A DNA stretch of 36,214 nucleotides from JANOAR01 sp031411235. GTDB taxonomy: Bacteria; Verrucomicrobiota; Verrucomicrobiia; Verrucomicrobiales; Verrucomicrobiaceae. Shown here piece by piece: positions 7,445 to 14,811 of this stretch. The stretch is from the NCBI GenBank assembly GCA_031411235.1, contig JANOAR010000111.1, positions 1-36,214 of the forward strand, written 5' to 3'. The translations under genes were made by a program, and so were the position numbers. Below the pieces are notes generated by a model that searched no databases, had not been told where the DNA came from, and worked only from the letters and a program-made list of their open reading frames with translations. Position 1 is the first letter of the stretch. Each line of letters starts with the position of its first letter.

Positions 7445-8217
7445 ACCGAGCCGTCTTCATCGCTTTTCTAGCGCTGGCACTTTCGGTTTCAGCAAAAGCG
7501 GATCTTACTCTCAGCCTCGCTCCCGCTAGCCAAGCCGCAGCACCGGGTGCCGAGTTGCTCTTCAGCGGCTCACTAACGAACACCAGCACCACAGAAAAAC
7601 TTTTCCTCAACGACATCGCCGCCAGCCTCACGAGCGGCACAGCACTGAAGCCCAACGCCTTCTTTGCCAACGTGCCCGGTATCCTACTCCCCGGCGAGAG
7701 CTACTCGGGGCCACTCTTCAAACTGAAGCTGGAGGCAGCAGCTCCCGCAGCCGACTACAACGGCACCATCACCCTCCAAGGCGGAGCCACCATTGAAGCC
7801 ACGACCAGCCTCGCCAGCGCCGCCATCACACTGCTCGCCACCCCCGTGAATCAATGGCGCTATCAAACCTTTGGCACGGCGGCCAACGATGCGGCAGCAA
7901 GCGACAGCGCGGACTGGGATCAAGATGGCGATGACAACCTCATCGAATACGCGCTAGGCACCAATGCCACGAGCGCCACCAGCAAGTCGCAACTCCCCAG
8001 CGCCATCGTCAGCGCCCACCTCACACTCAGCTACCTGCCAGCACCAAGCGCCACCGATGTGACCTACCTCGTCGAAGCCTCCACCGACATTATTCATTGG
8101 AGCACAACGAACGTCGAGTTGGTGACTCCCAGCGCTCCAGGCACCGTGATTTATCGCTACACCAGTCCTGTGAGCCTCGTGAATGCGGCGTTCATGCGGC
8201 TCAGCGTGAGTCGATAA
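7441..8217 (+). CDS. Secreted protein with a calcium-loop motif
   Basis: The 258-residue product starts MNRAVFIAFLALALSVSAKA, a signal peptide with cleavage after AKA. The first half looks like an Ig-like or conserved beta-sandwich domain (PGAELLFSGSLTNTS, LLPGESYSGP). The middle has DWDQDGDDNLIEYALGT, the thrombospondin-type-3/EF-hand-like Ca2+ loop that recurs in verrucomicrobial secreted proteins just before a C-terminal domain. The last ~80 residues (YLVEASTDIIHWSTTNVEL...) match the domain usually following that motif. The ATG is inside the stop of the propeller gene, so the two form an operon. A role in a surface or extracellular complex with the propeller protein is inference. Confidence 0.75.
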   Translation: MNRAVFIAFLALALSVSAKADLTLSLAPASQAAAPGAELLFSGSLTNTSTTEKLFLNDIAASLTSGTALKPNAFFANVPGILLPGESYSGPLFKLKLEAAAPAADYNGTITLQGGATIEATTSLASAAITLLATPVNQWRYQTFGTAANDAAASDSADWDQDGDDNLIEYALGTNATSATSKSQLPSAIVSAHLTLSYLPAPSATDVTYLVEASTDIIHWSTTNVELVTPSAPGTVIYRYTSPVSLVNAAFMRLSVSR

Positions 8218-8235
8218 GGCAAGACGAGAGCACTC

Positions 8236-8595
8236 TCATCCACCCGCAAGATCAGCATTGAAATACTCAAGCGCGATCCCCATGTCCGCGAGCACCTTCA
8301 GAAAGGCTGCCTCCAAGCGGAACACGAGACGCGAGGTCGAGGTCGCGATGAAGAGCGTGAGATGAGCGCCCTTGCTCTGCGACTCGGAGAGCACGGCGGC
8401 GTGGCTCGTCAAAAGCGCCGTAATGAGCGTGAACCATTCCGTCACGCTGCCCTCAGCCGGTGCAGGCAACTCCAGCACCCAGAAGTTCATTGTAGCGTTG
8501 GGTTTTTCAAAGGGTGCGGGAGGCTCTCCAGCGATGTTAGAAATGCGGAGCAGCGAGTTGAAGATGAGTTGCGAGGCCATCCCGACGCCTATCAT
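8236..8595 (-). CDS. Hypothetical protein, unrecognised
   Basis: The frame encodes about 119 residues from the ATG at 8595 (MIGVGMASQLIFNSLLRI); a second Met at 8580 is possible. The protein has alternating strands and helices (FWVLELPAP, VTEWFTLITALLTSHAAVL, AHLTLFIATS, LEAAFLKVLADMGIALEYF). That arrangement recalls small alpha/beta immunity-type proteins such as DUF4279, but I would not assign it. It is convergent with the secreted protein upstream. It lies directly after the ilvC terminator on the same strand, so it needs its own promoter or read-through. I consider it real because of its length and its sensible amino-acid composition. Confidence 0.55.
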   Translation of the reverse strand: MIGVGMASQLIFNSLLRISNIAGEPPAPFEKPNATMNFWVLELPAPAEGSVTEWFTLITALLTSHAAVLSESQSKGAHLTLFIATSTSRLVFRLEAAFLKVLADMGIALEYFNADLAGG

Positions 8596-8611
8596 GGATG
8601 TGCGTAGAACC

Positions 8612-8645
8612 AACAAAAAAGGCGAGCCCTTGCGGACTCGCCTTT
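8612..8645 (-). terminator. Rho-independent terminator of ilvC
   Basis: AAAGGCGAG (8618-8626) pairs with CTCGCCTTT (8637-8645) around a 10-base loop. On the minus strand the stem runs into TTTTTT (complement of the A-run at 8615-8620). It sits about 40 bases after the ilvC stop. Confidence 0.85.
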
Positions 8646-8682
8646 GACGCTTTCAAGCGAGAGCTTCACGCCCTCAGCATGA

Positions 8683-9711
8683 TCACTCGTAGCTAGCTTG
8701 GTTGCCTTTGATGTCGCGCTTCTTGATCCATGGCATCAGGCTGCGCAGCTTGGCACCGATCTTCTCGATGGGGTGCTTCTCGCCTTCTTTGAGCAGGCGG
8801 TTGAAGTCCTTGTAGCCACCTTCGTATTCCTTCACCCACTCCTTGGCAAATTTGCCAGTCTGGATGTCCTTCAGCGCTGCGACCATGCGCTTTTTGACGC
8901 TGGCGTCGATGATCTTGGGACCAACTTTGACGTCGCCCCACTTGGCGGTTTCGGAGATGGAGAAACGCATACCGGCGATGCCAGCTTCGTTCATCAGATC
9001 GACGGTGAGCTTCAACTCATGGAGGCACTCGAAGTAAGCCATCTCAGGGCTGTAACCAGCCTCGACGAGGACTTCAAAGCCTGCTGTGACGAGGGCGCTG
9101 ACGCCGCCGCAGAGCACTGTCTGCTCGCCGAAGAGATCGGTCTCGGTCTCTTCCTTGAAGCTGGTCTGGAGCACACCACCACGGGTGCCACCGATGCCGT
9201 GCGCCCAAGCGAGGGCGATGGCCTTGGACTTCTTGCTGGGATCCTGATGCACGGCGATGAGGGCGGGGACGCCTTTGCCTTCGAGGAACTGACGACGCAC
9301 GATGTGTCCGGGGCCTTTCGGAGCGACCATGATGACGTTCACATCGGCCTGCACAGCGCAGGTCTTGAAGTGAATGGCGAAGCCGTGGGAGAAGAGCAGT
9401 GTCTTGCCCTTCTTCAGGTTGGGCTCGATGTCAGCCTTGAAGCAAGCGGGGATCTTGGTGTCTGGCACAGCGACGAAGATGACGTCGGCGAGCTTCACGG
9501 CTTCACCCGTGTCATAGACCTTGAGGCCTTTTTCTTCAGCCACAGCGCGGCTTTTGCTGCCTGGGTAGAGGCCGACGATGACGTTGACTCCGCTGTCGCG
9601 AAGGTTCAGAGCGTGCGCATGTCCTTGGGAACCGAAGCCGATGACGGCGCAGGTTTTGCCCTTGAGGGGCGCGAGGCTGGCATCTTTTTCAGAGTAGATT
9701 TTAGCGGCCAT
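8683..9711 (-). CDS. ilvC: Ketol-acid reductoisomerase (class I)
   Basis: IlvC converts acetolactate and acetohydroxybutyrate to the dihydroxy acids that IlvD uses, with Mg2+ and a nicotinamide cofactor. The 342-residue length is that of the short class I enzyme. The Rossmann motif GFGSQGHAHALNLRDSG (about residues 25-41) is followed by the cofactor loop GLYPGSKSRAVAEEKG, in which serine and lysine/arginine residues favour NADPH. The Mg2+ and substrate residues lie in DLFGEQTVLCGG and YFECLHELKL. It has its own promoter (9747-9775) and terminator. ilvD, the next enzyme of the pathway, is 4.4 kb away with a matching promoter, so the two are probably expressed in parallel rather than as an operon. 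Confidence 0.97.
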   Translation of the reverse strand: MAAKIYSEKDASLAPLKGKTCAVIGFGSQGHAHALNLRDSGVNVIVGLYPGSKSRAVAEEKGLKVYDTGEAVKLADVIFVAVPDTKIPACFKADIEPNLKKGKTLLFSHGFAIHFKTCAVQADVNVIMVAPKGPGHIVRRQFLEGKGVPALIAVHQDPSKKSKAIALAWAHGIGGTRGGVLQTSFKEETETDLFGEQTVLCGGVSALVTAGFEVLVEAGYSPEMAYFECLHELKLTVDLMNEAGIAGMRFSISETAKWGDVKVGPKIIDASVKKRMVAALKDIQTGKFAKEWVKEYEGGYKDFNRLLKEGEKHPIEKIGAKLRSLMPWIKKRDIKGNQASYE

Positions 9712-9746
9712 TGAGGTGTGGTATGTGGGTTAAAAAAAGGGGGGCG

Positions 9747-9775
9747 ATACTGGAACGCCAGTGGAAGCGGGTCAA
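9747..9775 (-). promoter_or_regulatory. Sigma-70-like promoter of ilvC
   Basis: On the minus strand TTGACC (9770-9775), a 17-base spacer and CAGTAT (9747-9752) form the -35/-10 pair. A leader of about 30 bases precedes the ilvC ATG at 9711. CAGTATCGCC at the -10 is identical to the ilvD promoter. Confidence 0.65.
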
Positions 9776-9896
9776 ATGGCATTTTAGCCTAGAGGCGGAG
9801 GCTGCTCTCATGCGTATGCCCTGCGAAACGACGCTCAAGTACACTGACATTGAGGAATGGTTGAGCGCTTTGGTTTCGTATAGGATGCTTCCCACC

Positions 9897-11069
9897 ATGA
9901 AGACCCCACTCGCCATTCTGCTCGTGCTCCTGCTTAGCATTACCTGCCCTGCGGCAGAGCCTGTGCCACAACTGAAGCTCGGTGATGCTGCGCCCGACTT
10001 TAACCTGCCCGGCAGCGATGGGCGCAAGCATGAGCTGAAGGATTATGCCAGTGCCGAGGTGCTCATGGTCATCTTCCTCAGCAATCACTGCCCCGACTCG
10101 CAAGCCTCCGAAGGCCGTGTGAAAGCACTCGTCGAGGCCATGAAAGGCAAGTCCTTCGCGCTGGTCGCCATCAACCCCAACAACCCCGCAGGCCTGCGCC
10201 CCGACGAGTTGGGCTACTCGAAATACAATGACAGCCTCGATGAAATGAAGCTCCACGCCAAGGAGCAAGCTTTCAACTTCCCCTACCTCTATGACGGCGA
10301 GACACAGGCCGTGGCCAAGGCCTATGGCTGCCTCGCCACGCCGCACGTCCTCATTTTCAACAAGCAGCGCCGACTCGCCTACAACGGCTGGCTCGACGAT
10401 AGCCGCTACGCCGATGACGCCAGTGTGAAGGCACCCGACGCACGCAATGCCGTCAATGCCCTGCTCGCGGGCCAACCTGTACCTGTGACCACCACCAAAG
10501 TGCATGGCTGCTCGACCAAGTGGATGGGCAAGTCTGATCTGGTGAAAAAGGACGATGAAAAATGGGCGCAAGGCACCGTGGATGTAGAAACCATCGACGC
10601 GGCAGGCATCGCAGCGCTGCGTGCCAATAACACGGGCATGGTGCGCATGTTTAACGTCTGGGCGACCTGGTGTGGCCCGTGCGTCGAGGAGTTCCCCGAA
10701 CTGGTGAAAACCTCGCGCAAGTTCGGCCTGCGCAACTTTGAGTTCATCAGCATCAGCATGGATGACCCCAAAGACAGCAAGAGCGTAAAAGCCTTTCTGG
10801 AGAAACAAAACGCCATCATCCCCGACAAAATAAAACCCGCGCTCGAAGCCGAAGGCCGCAAGACCAACAGCTACATCTTCAGCGGTGGTAATAGCGATGA
10901 CTTGATCAAAGCCCTCGATGCCGAATGGCCTGGCCCCATCCCCCACACCCTCGTCGTGGGGCCGGGTGGCAAGGTCATCTACCGCCACAACGGCGAGGTG
11001 GATGGCGAAGAACTACGAGCCGCCATTCTCGCCGCGATGGGCCGCTACTACGTGCCCGAGGCGAAGTAG
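9897..11069 (+). CDS. Exported double thioredoxin-fold protein (peroxiredoxin-like plus TlpA-like)
   Basis: The 390-residue protein has a signal peptide (MKTPLAILLVLLLSITCPAA) and two thioredoxin-type domains. The first (about residues 25-195) has the AhpC/TSA-like start GDAAPDFNLPGSDG. At the active-site position it carries NHCPDSQ (C65) instead of CxxC, so it has one redox cysteine and resembles a peroxiredoxin or a degenerate ResA domain. The second (about 225-385) has a standard WATWCGPC site (C259, C262) and the cis-proline loop IPHTLVVGPGGKV, as in TlpA/ResA thiol-disulfide oxidoreductases. It should act in the periplasm on disulfides of exported proteins or cytochromes. The ATG at 9897 gives the clean signal peptide; earlier in-frame codons do not. 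It is divergent from ilvC. Confidence 0.85.
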   Translation: MKTPLAILLVLLLSITCPAAEPVPQLKLGDAAPDFNLPGSDGRKHELKDYASAEVLMVIFLSNHCPDSQASEGRVKALVEAMKGKSFALVAINPNNPAGLRPDELGYSKYNDSLDEMKLHAKEQAFNFPYLYDGETQAVAKAYGCLATPHVLIFNKQRRLAYNGWLDDSRYADDASVKAPDARNAVNALLAGQPVPVTTTKVHGCSTKWMGKSDLVKKDDEKWAQGTVDVETIDAAGIAALRANNTGMVRMFNVWATWCGPCVEEFPELVKTSRKFGLRNFEFISISMDDPKDSKSVKAFLEKQNAIIPDKIKPALEAEGRKTNSYIFSGGNSDDLIKALDAEWPGPIPHTLVVGPGGKVIYRHNGEVDGEELRAAILAAMGRYYVPEAK

Positions 11070-11100
11070 AAGGCAGCACCTGATTCGAGCGTGTGCTGCG

Positions 11101-11139
11101 CAAAAAAAGCGCGGACTCCATTAGAGAGGAAGTCCGCGC
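11101..11139 (-). terminator. Rho-independent terminator of the RRM gene
   Basis: GCGCGGACT (11109-11117) pairs with AGTCCGCGC (11131-11139). On the minus strand the stem is followed by seven T (complement of A-run 11102-11108). It sits about 60 bases after the RRM gene stop; on the plus strand there is no T-tract, so it does not end the thioredoxin gene. Confidence 0.85.
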
Positions 11140-11196
11140 CGAGGTGAATAGTTCAAGAGCGATGAGCCGCTTTTTTGATCTCATGAAACGACTGTC

Positions 11197-11625
11197 TTAC
11201 CAGTCGTCGCCGCCTCCACCGCCACGATTACCACGGTCATGACCACGATCTCGATGACCACCGCCGCCATCGCGACGACCACCACCACCACCACCACCGC
11301 CATCGCGACGACCACCACCGCCGCCTCCTCCGCCGCCACCGGGGCGTCGTCCGCCACCGCCACCGAAGCCACCAGGACGCTCTTCTTTGGGACGAGCCTC
11401 GACGACTTTCAGCGGACGCCCGCCTAGGTCTTGGTTATCGAGGCCGTGGATGGCGGCGAGAGCCTCATCATTGTTGGGCATTTCCACGAAGCCGAAGCCA
11501 CGGGAACGACCGCTCTCGCGATCATTAATTACGCGGGCACTGGAGACTGCTCCAAACGCCCCAAAGGCTGCGAGCAGATCCGCATCTGCGATCTCATAGG
11601 ACAGGTTACTGACGTACAGGTTCAT
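11197..11625 (-). CDS. RRM-type RNA-binding protein with glycine-rich tail
   Basis: The 142-residue product is a small bacterial glycine-rich RNA-binding protein. The RRM covers residues 1-80 with RNP2 LYVSNL (3-8) and RNP1 RGFGFVEM (42-49), both with the aromatic residues that stack on RNA. The tail (about 81-142) is almost only Gly, Arg, Asp and His in RRDGGG-type repeats, encoded by GGT/GGC/GGA runs. Proteins of this kind in cyanobacteria and other bacteria are cold-induced RNA chaperones; that role here is inference. The ATG at 11625 starts exactly at the RRM. A frame extending to 11907 crosses the promoter and is not part of the gene. A consensus promoter at 11737-11765 implies a leader of about 105 bases, long enough for post-transcriptional control. 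Confidence 0.92.
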   Translation of the reverse strand: MNLYVSNLSYEIADADLLAAFGAFGAVSSARVINDRESGRSRGFGFVEMPNNDEALAAIHGLDNQDLGGRPLKVVEARPKEERPGGFGGGGGRRPGGGGGGGGGGRRDGGGGGGGGRRDGGGGHRDRGHDRGNRGGGGGDDW

Positions 11626-11736
11626 CGGGTTATCTAGCACATAAGGATCGCCATGAGACTGAAGTGGGAAAGCGTGACTCCATGGCGGGAAGCCAAACCT
11701 CCGAGCACGGCCCGTGAGCGAACCATGTCGGGCGGG

Positions 11737-11765
11737 ATTTTGAGCGGAAAGCTTTAACGTGTCAA
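11737..11765 (-). promoter_or_regulatory. Strong sigma-70-like promoter of the RRM gene
   Basis: On the minus strand TTGACA (11760-11765) is a perfect -35 box, followed by a 17-base spacer and CAAAAT (11737-11742) as the -10. The predicted transcription start is near 11730, leaving about 105 untranslated bases before the ATG at 11625. No gene occupies 11626-11818 except this leader and promoter. Confidence 0.65.
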
Positions 11766-11818
11766 GCTTCTCGGGCAATTCCACCTTTGGCCAAACTCTG
11801 GGCGCACCGACCCCACCT

Positions 11819-12619
11819 CTACTCTTCCTCGACTTTCTCACTACTCCGACGCACGCGGCAGAGGCCTCGCTTGCTGCGGGTGCTGATGAAGTCGATGAAA
11901 CGCACACAAGGCATCGCCCACTCGCGCCCGGCCAGCACTTCGAGAGCCTGAGTCAGATTATAGCCTGAACGGAAGGTAAGATCGAACACCTCCTTAATTT
12001 GGCGACGTTCCTCTGCGGTAAATCCCGCCCGCCTCAAGCCAATCACGTTCAGCCCCGTGATGCGATTGAGCAACTGCCCCACGCAGTACGGCGGCATGTC
12101 TCTGCTGATGCTCGCATTTCCCCCGATCATGCAATAGTCGCCCACACGAATGAATTGATGCAGCCCCGCGCCACCACCAATGAAGGCATTGTTGCCCAAG
12201 TGAACATGACCACCGAACATCGCTCCATTGGCCACCACGCAGCGATTCCCCACCTGCACGTCATGAGCAAAATGCGCCGTGGCCATGATGAAATTATGGT
12301 CGCCCACACGAGTTGCTGAACCCGGCTTCGAGCCGCGATGGATGGTGACATGTTCGCGAATGACATTGTGCTCGCCAATGATCAGCGCACTCGGCGTGGC
12401 AGGATCGAAGGATAAATCCTGGGGATCACCGCCGATGATCGCCGCCCTGCCAATAGTGCAACCAGCGCCCACCGTCGTGTCGTTAAGCACCTGCGCATGG
12501 GCCTCCACCCGTACACCTCGCCCCAGCTTCGCCGCGCCATCAATGATGACATACGGGCCTATGTGGGCACTGGAGTCAATCTCTGCGCGAGGATCTATGA
12601 GAGCGGTGGGATGAATCAT
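11819..12619 (-). CDS. lpxA: UDP-N-acetylglucosamine acyltransferase
   Basis: LpxA transfers a 3-hydroxyacyl group from acyl carrier protein to UDP-GlcNAc, the first step of lipid A synthesis, in the cytoplasm. The 266-residue protein shows left-handed beta-helix hexapeptide repeats from the N-terminus (HPTALIDPRAEIDSSAHIGP). It also has the catalytic-His region HFAHDVQVGNRCVVANGA, IGGGAGLHQF, and the helical C-terminal domain with GLNVIGLRRAGFTAEER and SKRGLCR. All match LpxA rather than the LpxD or GlmU branches. The ATG at 12619 starts MIHPTA. It lies 25 bases after a dehydrogenase gene on the same strand, so the two are likely co-transcribed. It supports a lipopolysaccharide-bearing outer membrane. 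Confidence 0.95.
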   Translation of the reverse strand: MIHPTALIDPRAEIDSSAHIGPYVIIDGAAKLGRGVRVEAHAQVLNDTTVGAGCTIGRAAIIGGDPQDLSFDPATPSALIIGEHNVIREHVTIHRGSKPGSATRVGDHNFIMATAHFAHDVQVGNRCVVANGAMFGGHVHLGNNAFIGGGAGLHQFIRVGDYCMIGGNASISRDMPPYCVGQLLNRITGLNVIGLRRAGFTAEERRQIKEVFDLTFRSGYNLTQALEVLAGREWAMPCVRFIDFISTRSKRGLCRVRRSSEKVEEE

Positions 12620-12644
12620 GGATGAAACCAATGGGCGCACTAAT

Positions 12645-13607
12645 TTAGAACTTATTCGCCTGAATCACGTCGGCATTCCCGCTGAAAAAATTCACCAAAT
12701 TCAAAGTCGCTCGCATGGCCTGGCGAGGCACGCTCTCAAAAGTACGGCTGCCGATATGAGGCGTGATAAGTGCCTTGCTATGCCGGAGCAGGGGATGGTC
12801 GGGAGGCGGCGGTTCCTCGTCGAGAACATCCGTCGCGTAACCGCCCAGATGACCGCTGTCCAGCGCCGCCATAACATCGGGCAAATGCACAAGCTCTGAG
12901 CGTGCGGTATTGATGAGTAAGGCACCCGGCTTCATGCCTGCGATACGTTCCGCATTCATTAGATGCCGTGTTTCGTCACTTAGATTCGTATGCAATGAAA
13001 CGACATCACACGAGTCGATGAGTGATTCAAATGTCGTATGCCGCACAATGCCGTGCTGCTGAGCAAAGGCCTCAGGCCAATAAAGATCCAGCGCATGTAC
13101 CTCCATTTCAAAAGCACGCGCCCGCTTCGCCACCTCCTGACCAATCCTGCCCAGCCCAATCAGCCCCAAACGTTTCTGCCAAATTTCATGCCCTGTCACA
13201 CGCTGCCACTGGCCTGCACGCACCGAGTTAGCCGAATCCACAAGATTTCTAACCATACCCAAGAGCAAGCAAAAGACATGCTCAGCGACTGTGGTGTGAT
13301 TGACGCCTGGGGTGAAGAACACGGGTAGCTTTCGCGCCGAGCACTCCGCTACATCTATCTTATCGAGCCCAATCCCGTATTTGCTGATGCAGCGTAACCG
13401 AGGCAGAGCCTTATCTAGCACTGCTTTGGTGATTTCATCATCGCCACAGAGAAAAGCATCGAACTGCCCTGCAAGCTCCAGCATCCGCCGCTCCGGCAAT
13501 GGTCCTCGCTCGCAATGAATTTCAAAACCTTGGGAGTTCAGCAGTTCATGGTGCGCACCTGGTGTGTCTTGGTAGGAGGTGGTCGTGAGTAAAACGCGCG
13601 TAAGCAT
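12645..13607 (-). CDS. D-isomer-specific 2-hydroxyacid dehydrogenase (phosphoglycerate dehydrogenase-like)
   Basis: The 320-residue protein belongs to the NAD-dependent D-2-hydroxyacid dehydrogenase family. The nucleotide-binding motif is GLIGLGRIGQEVAKRA (about residues 147-162). The catalytic triad is visible as Arg in NTARSE, Glu in DVLDEEPP and His in TPHIGS. The substrate domain has SKYGIGLDKID and TTVAEHVFCLLLG, as in SerA-like and sugar-acid dehydrogenases. It lacks an ACT domain, so classic feedback-regulated SerA is unlikely; the substrate cannot be read from sequence. The start at 13607 (MLTRVLLTTTSYQ) begins the first strand of the fold. It precedes lpxA by 25 bases, and an unrelated small gene diverges 64 bases upstream. 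Confidence 0.85.
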   Translation of the reverse strand: MLTRVLLTTTSYQDTPGAHHELLNSQGFEIHCERGPLPERRMLELAGQFDAFLCGDDEITKAVLDKALPRLRCISKYGIGLDKIDVAECSARKLPVFFTPGVNHTTVAEHVFCLLLGMVRNLVDSANSVRAGQWQRVTGHEIWQKRLGLIGLGRIGQEVAKRARAFEMEVHALDLYWPEAFAQQHGIVRHTTFESLIDSCDVVSLHTNLSDETRHLMNAERIAGMKPGALLINTARSELVHLPDVMAALDSGHLGGYATDVLDEEPPPPDHPLLRHSKALITPHIGSRTFESVPRQAMRATLNLVNFFSGNADVIQANKF

Positions 13608-13671
13608 GGTCGGTGAAAAAGTTTGAGCAAAGTCCGAGCCAGACCACAAAAGCCTGCTCTAATGAGGCATC

Positions 13672-13956
13672 ATGAATAGCGGAGAAGAAGGAACCGACAA
13701 GCACAATACAGCCGAGAGAAACCTGGGAACTCAACCGCTCGACGCCCTGATGTTGCAAAACGGAGTCTCGAATCATGATGTCGTCGCCGCAACAGCAGCC
13801 CCACTCACGCACAAAGCCGTGCAACGAGCGAGGAAAGGCCGTTTGCTGACACAAAAAACGCAGCGCCGAGTCATCGAGGCCATGCGCAAAATCCTTGCCC
13901 AAAGCGATCCAGAGCGAGCTTATCAGCACTCAGATTTCTTCACCTACGAGGCATAA
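13672..13956 (+). CDS. Small putative helix-turn-helix protein
   Basis: The 94-residue protein has a flexible N-terminus and a compact helical core from about residue 22: PLDALMLQNGVSNHDVVAAT, then LTHKAVQRARKGR, then LTQKTQRRVIEAMRKIL. The spacing of these three helices and the basic ARKGR stretch suggests a small DNA-binding fold of the lambda-repressor kind. I recall similar proteins in Verrucomicrobia but can give no family name. It would be a transcription factor by inference only. It diverges from the dehydrogenase gene and is followed by a 345-base gene-free region. Confidence 0.6.
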   Translation: MNSGEEGTDKHNTAERNLGTQPLDALMLQNGVSNHDVVAATAAPLTHKAVQRARKGRLLTQKTQRRVIEAMRKILAQSDPERAYQHSDFFTYEA

Positions 13957-14019
13957 AATGTGGCGCATCCGCAATGAGGCGTAGCCAGTGGTCACAGGAT
14001 TACAGGATATGAGAGCGTG

Positions 14020-14068
14020 GGCGTCTCCGCCCTCGTGTTTCCAAGGACGTGAGTGAGGGCGGGACGCC
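14020..14068. repeat. Large imperfect inverted repeat in the 13957-14301 intergenic region
   Basis: GGCGTCTCCGCCCTC (14020-14034) pairs with GAGGGCGGGACGCC (14055-14068) with one bulged base, around a 20-base loop. It is not followed by T residues on either strand. Nearby (13990-14010) is the phrase CAGGATTACAGGAT, which recalls dispersed intergenic repeats of this phylum. No gene is seen in 13957-14301; from about 14165 the region becomes AT-rich. Confidence 0.5.
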
Positions 14069-14243
14069 AGTTGGGGCTGCATGATCATTGCTGCGCCCAA
14101 TGCAGCGAGAATCGCGAAGCGTCGTGGAGTGCGATAGTTCCCTCGCTCAAGTGTTTCCTGGAGATGAGCATTCAAATAGTTAGAATGATTTAATTATCAC
14201 GATTGAAGAACCATAAAAACTACGGTTAAAGCGATCAAAAAGA

Positions 14244-14272
14244 TTGACGTTCTCAACGCTGAGTTGCATAAA
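14244..14272 (+). promoter_or_regulatory. Candidate promoter for the small-gene cluster at 14302
   Basis: TTGACG (14244-14249), a 17-base spacer and CATAAA (14267-14272) lie in the AT-rich end of the intergenic region, about 30 bases before the ATG at 14302. The -35 is good and the -10 weak. Confidence 0.45.
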
Positions 14273-14301
14273 AACAGTATTATAACCCTGTTTTAACCAC
14301 G

Positions 14302-14529
14302 ATGGCGCGCCCTTCCAACACCTTTGAATCCCTGACTATGACCATTGCCGTCACGCCACAGATCAAGGTTTACCTGGAAGACCTCACCACGCGCGGAACC
14401 TTTGGTTGCAATACAGGTGAGGCCGCGCGCACGCTGCTCAGTCGCGCCATCGAAGACATGCTCAGCAAGGGTGATCTCACCCGCCGCGAATTCCGCGTGG
14501 AAGATGGCAAAGTAGTCATCCCAAAATAA
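14302..14529 (+). CDS. Small hypothetical protein, possibly ribbon-helix-helix-like
   Basis: The 75-residue protein reads MARPSNTFESLTMTIAVTPQ, then KVYLEDLTTRGTFGCNTGEAARTLLSRAIEDMLSKG and a short charged tail. A strand (TMTIAVTPQ) followed by two helices, with GNTxxEAARxLL-like spacing, is what CopG/ribbon-helix-helix regulators show, so a DNA-binding role is plausible. A second Met at 14338 would start right at the strand. Two more small genes follow on the same strand, and a candidate promoter precedes it. There is no toxin-like neighbour of recognisable type; the next gene (14577) encodes an unknown 70-residue protein. Confidence 0.6.
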   Translation: MARPSNTFESLTMTIAVTPQIKVYLEDLTTRGTFGCNTGEAARTLLSRAIEDMLSKGDLTRREFRVEDGKVVIPK

Positions 14530-14576
14530 TTTTTACCCGACGTATTTCGTAACAACCGCGCTATCTCCCCAAAGCC

Positions 14577-14789
14577 ATGCACGCGTTCCTAGACAACCCC
14601 GTGACCGCCCAACTCCTCGTAGAAATGTCGTTCGACATCACGGCCCCGAGCCATGGCCTCGTGGAGCGCACTCAGCGCCAGGATACCCATGCAGAAATGT
14701 TGGCCTACGAGATCGCCCGCTACGCCCCCGGCTTGGCAAAAAAACTTATCGAAGCTGGCCGGCGTCGCCTCGTTCTAGCACCTCATTAG
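14577..14789 (+). CDS. Small hypothetical protein
   Basis: The 70-residue protein starts MHAFLDNPVTAQLLVEMSFD and ends in a basic, helical segment (AKKLIEAGRRRLVLAPH). I recognise no family. It begins 47 bases after the previous small gene, and the DUF5069 gene starts 22 bases after its stop, so the three could form one transcript. The small size and lack of motif keep confidence modest. Position and strand alone do not show that it is a toxin or antitoxin. Confidence 0.45.
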   Translation: MHAFLDNPVTAQLLVEMSFDITAPSHGLVERTQRQDTHAEMLAYEIARYAPGLAKKLIEAGRRRLVLAPH

Positions 14790-14811
14790 CAGCTTCTATC
14801 CCTTACCTCCT

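Noticed and set aside
8698..9714. 338-codon plus-strand frame opposite ilvC
   Set aside because: Mirror frame of a certain ilvC gene.
9789..10988. 399-codon minus-strand frame opposite the thioredoxin gene
   Set aside because: Antisense shadow; the plus-strand protein has a signal peptide and WCGPC, and the shadow has no recognisable motif.
11260..11360. Tandem CCACCACC/CGACGA repeats as a possible CRISPR or microsatellite
   Set aside because: They are the codons of the glycine/arginine-rich tail of the RRM protein, in frame, without spacers.
11626..11907. N-terminal extension of the RRM protein to a start at 11907
   Set aside because: It would cover a consensus promoter and the lpxA 3' end; the RRM begins at the Met at 11625.
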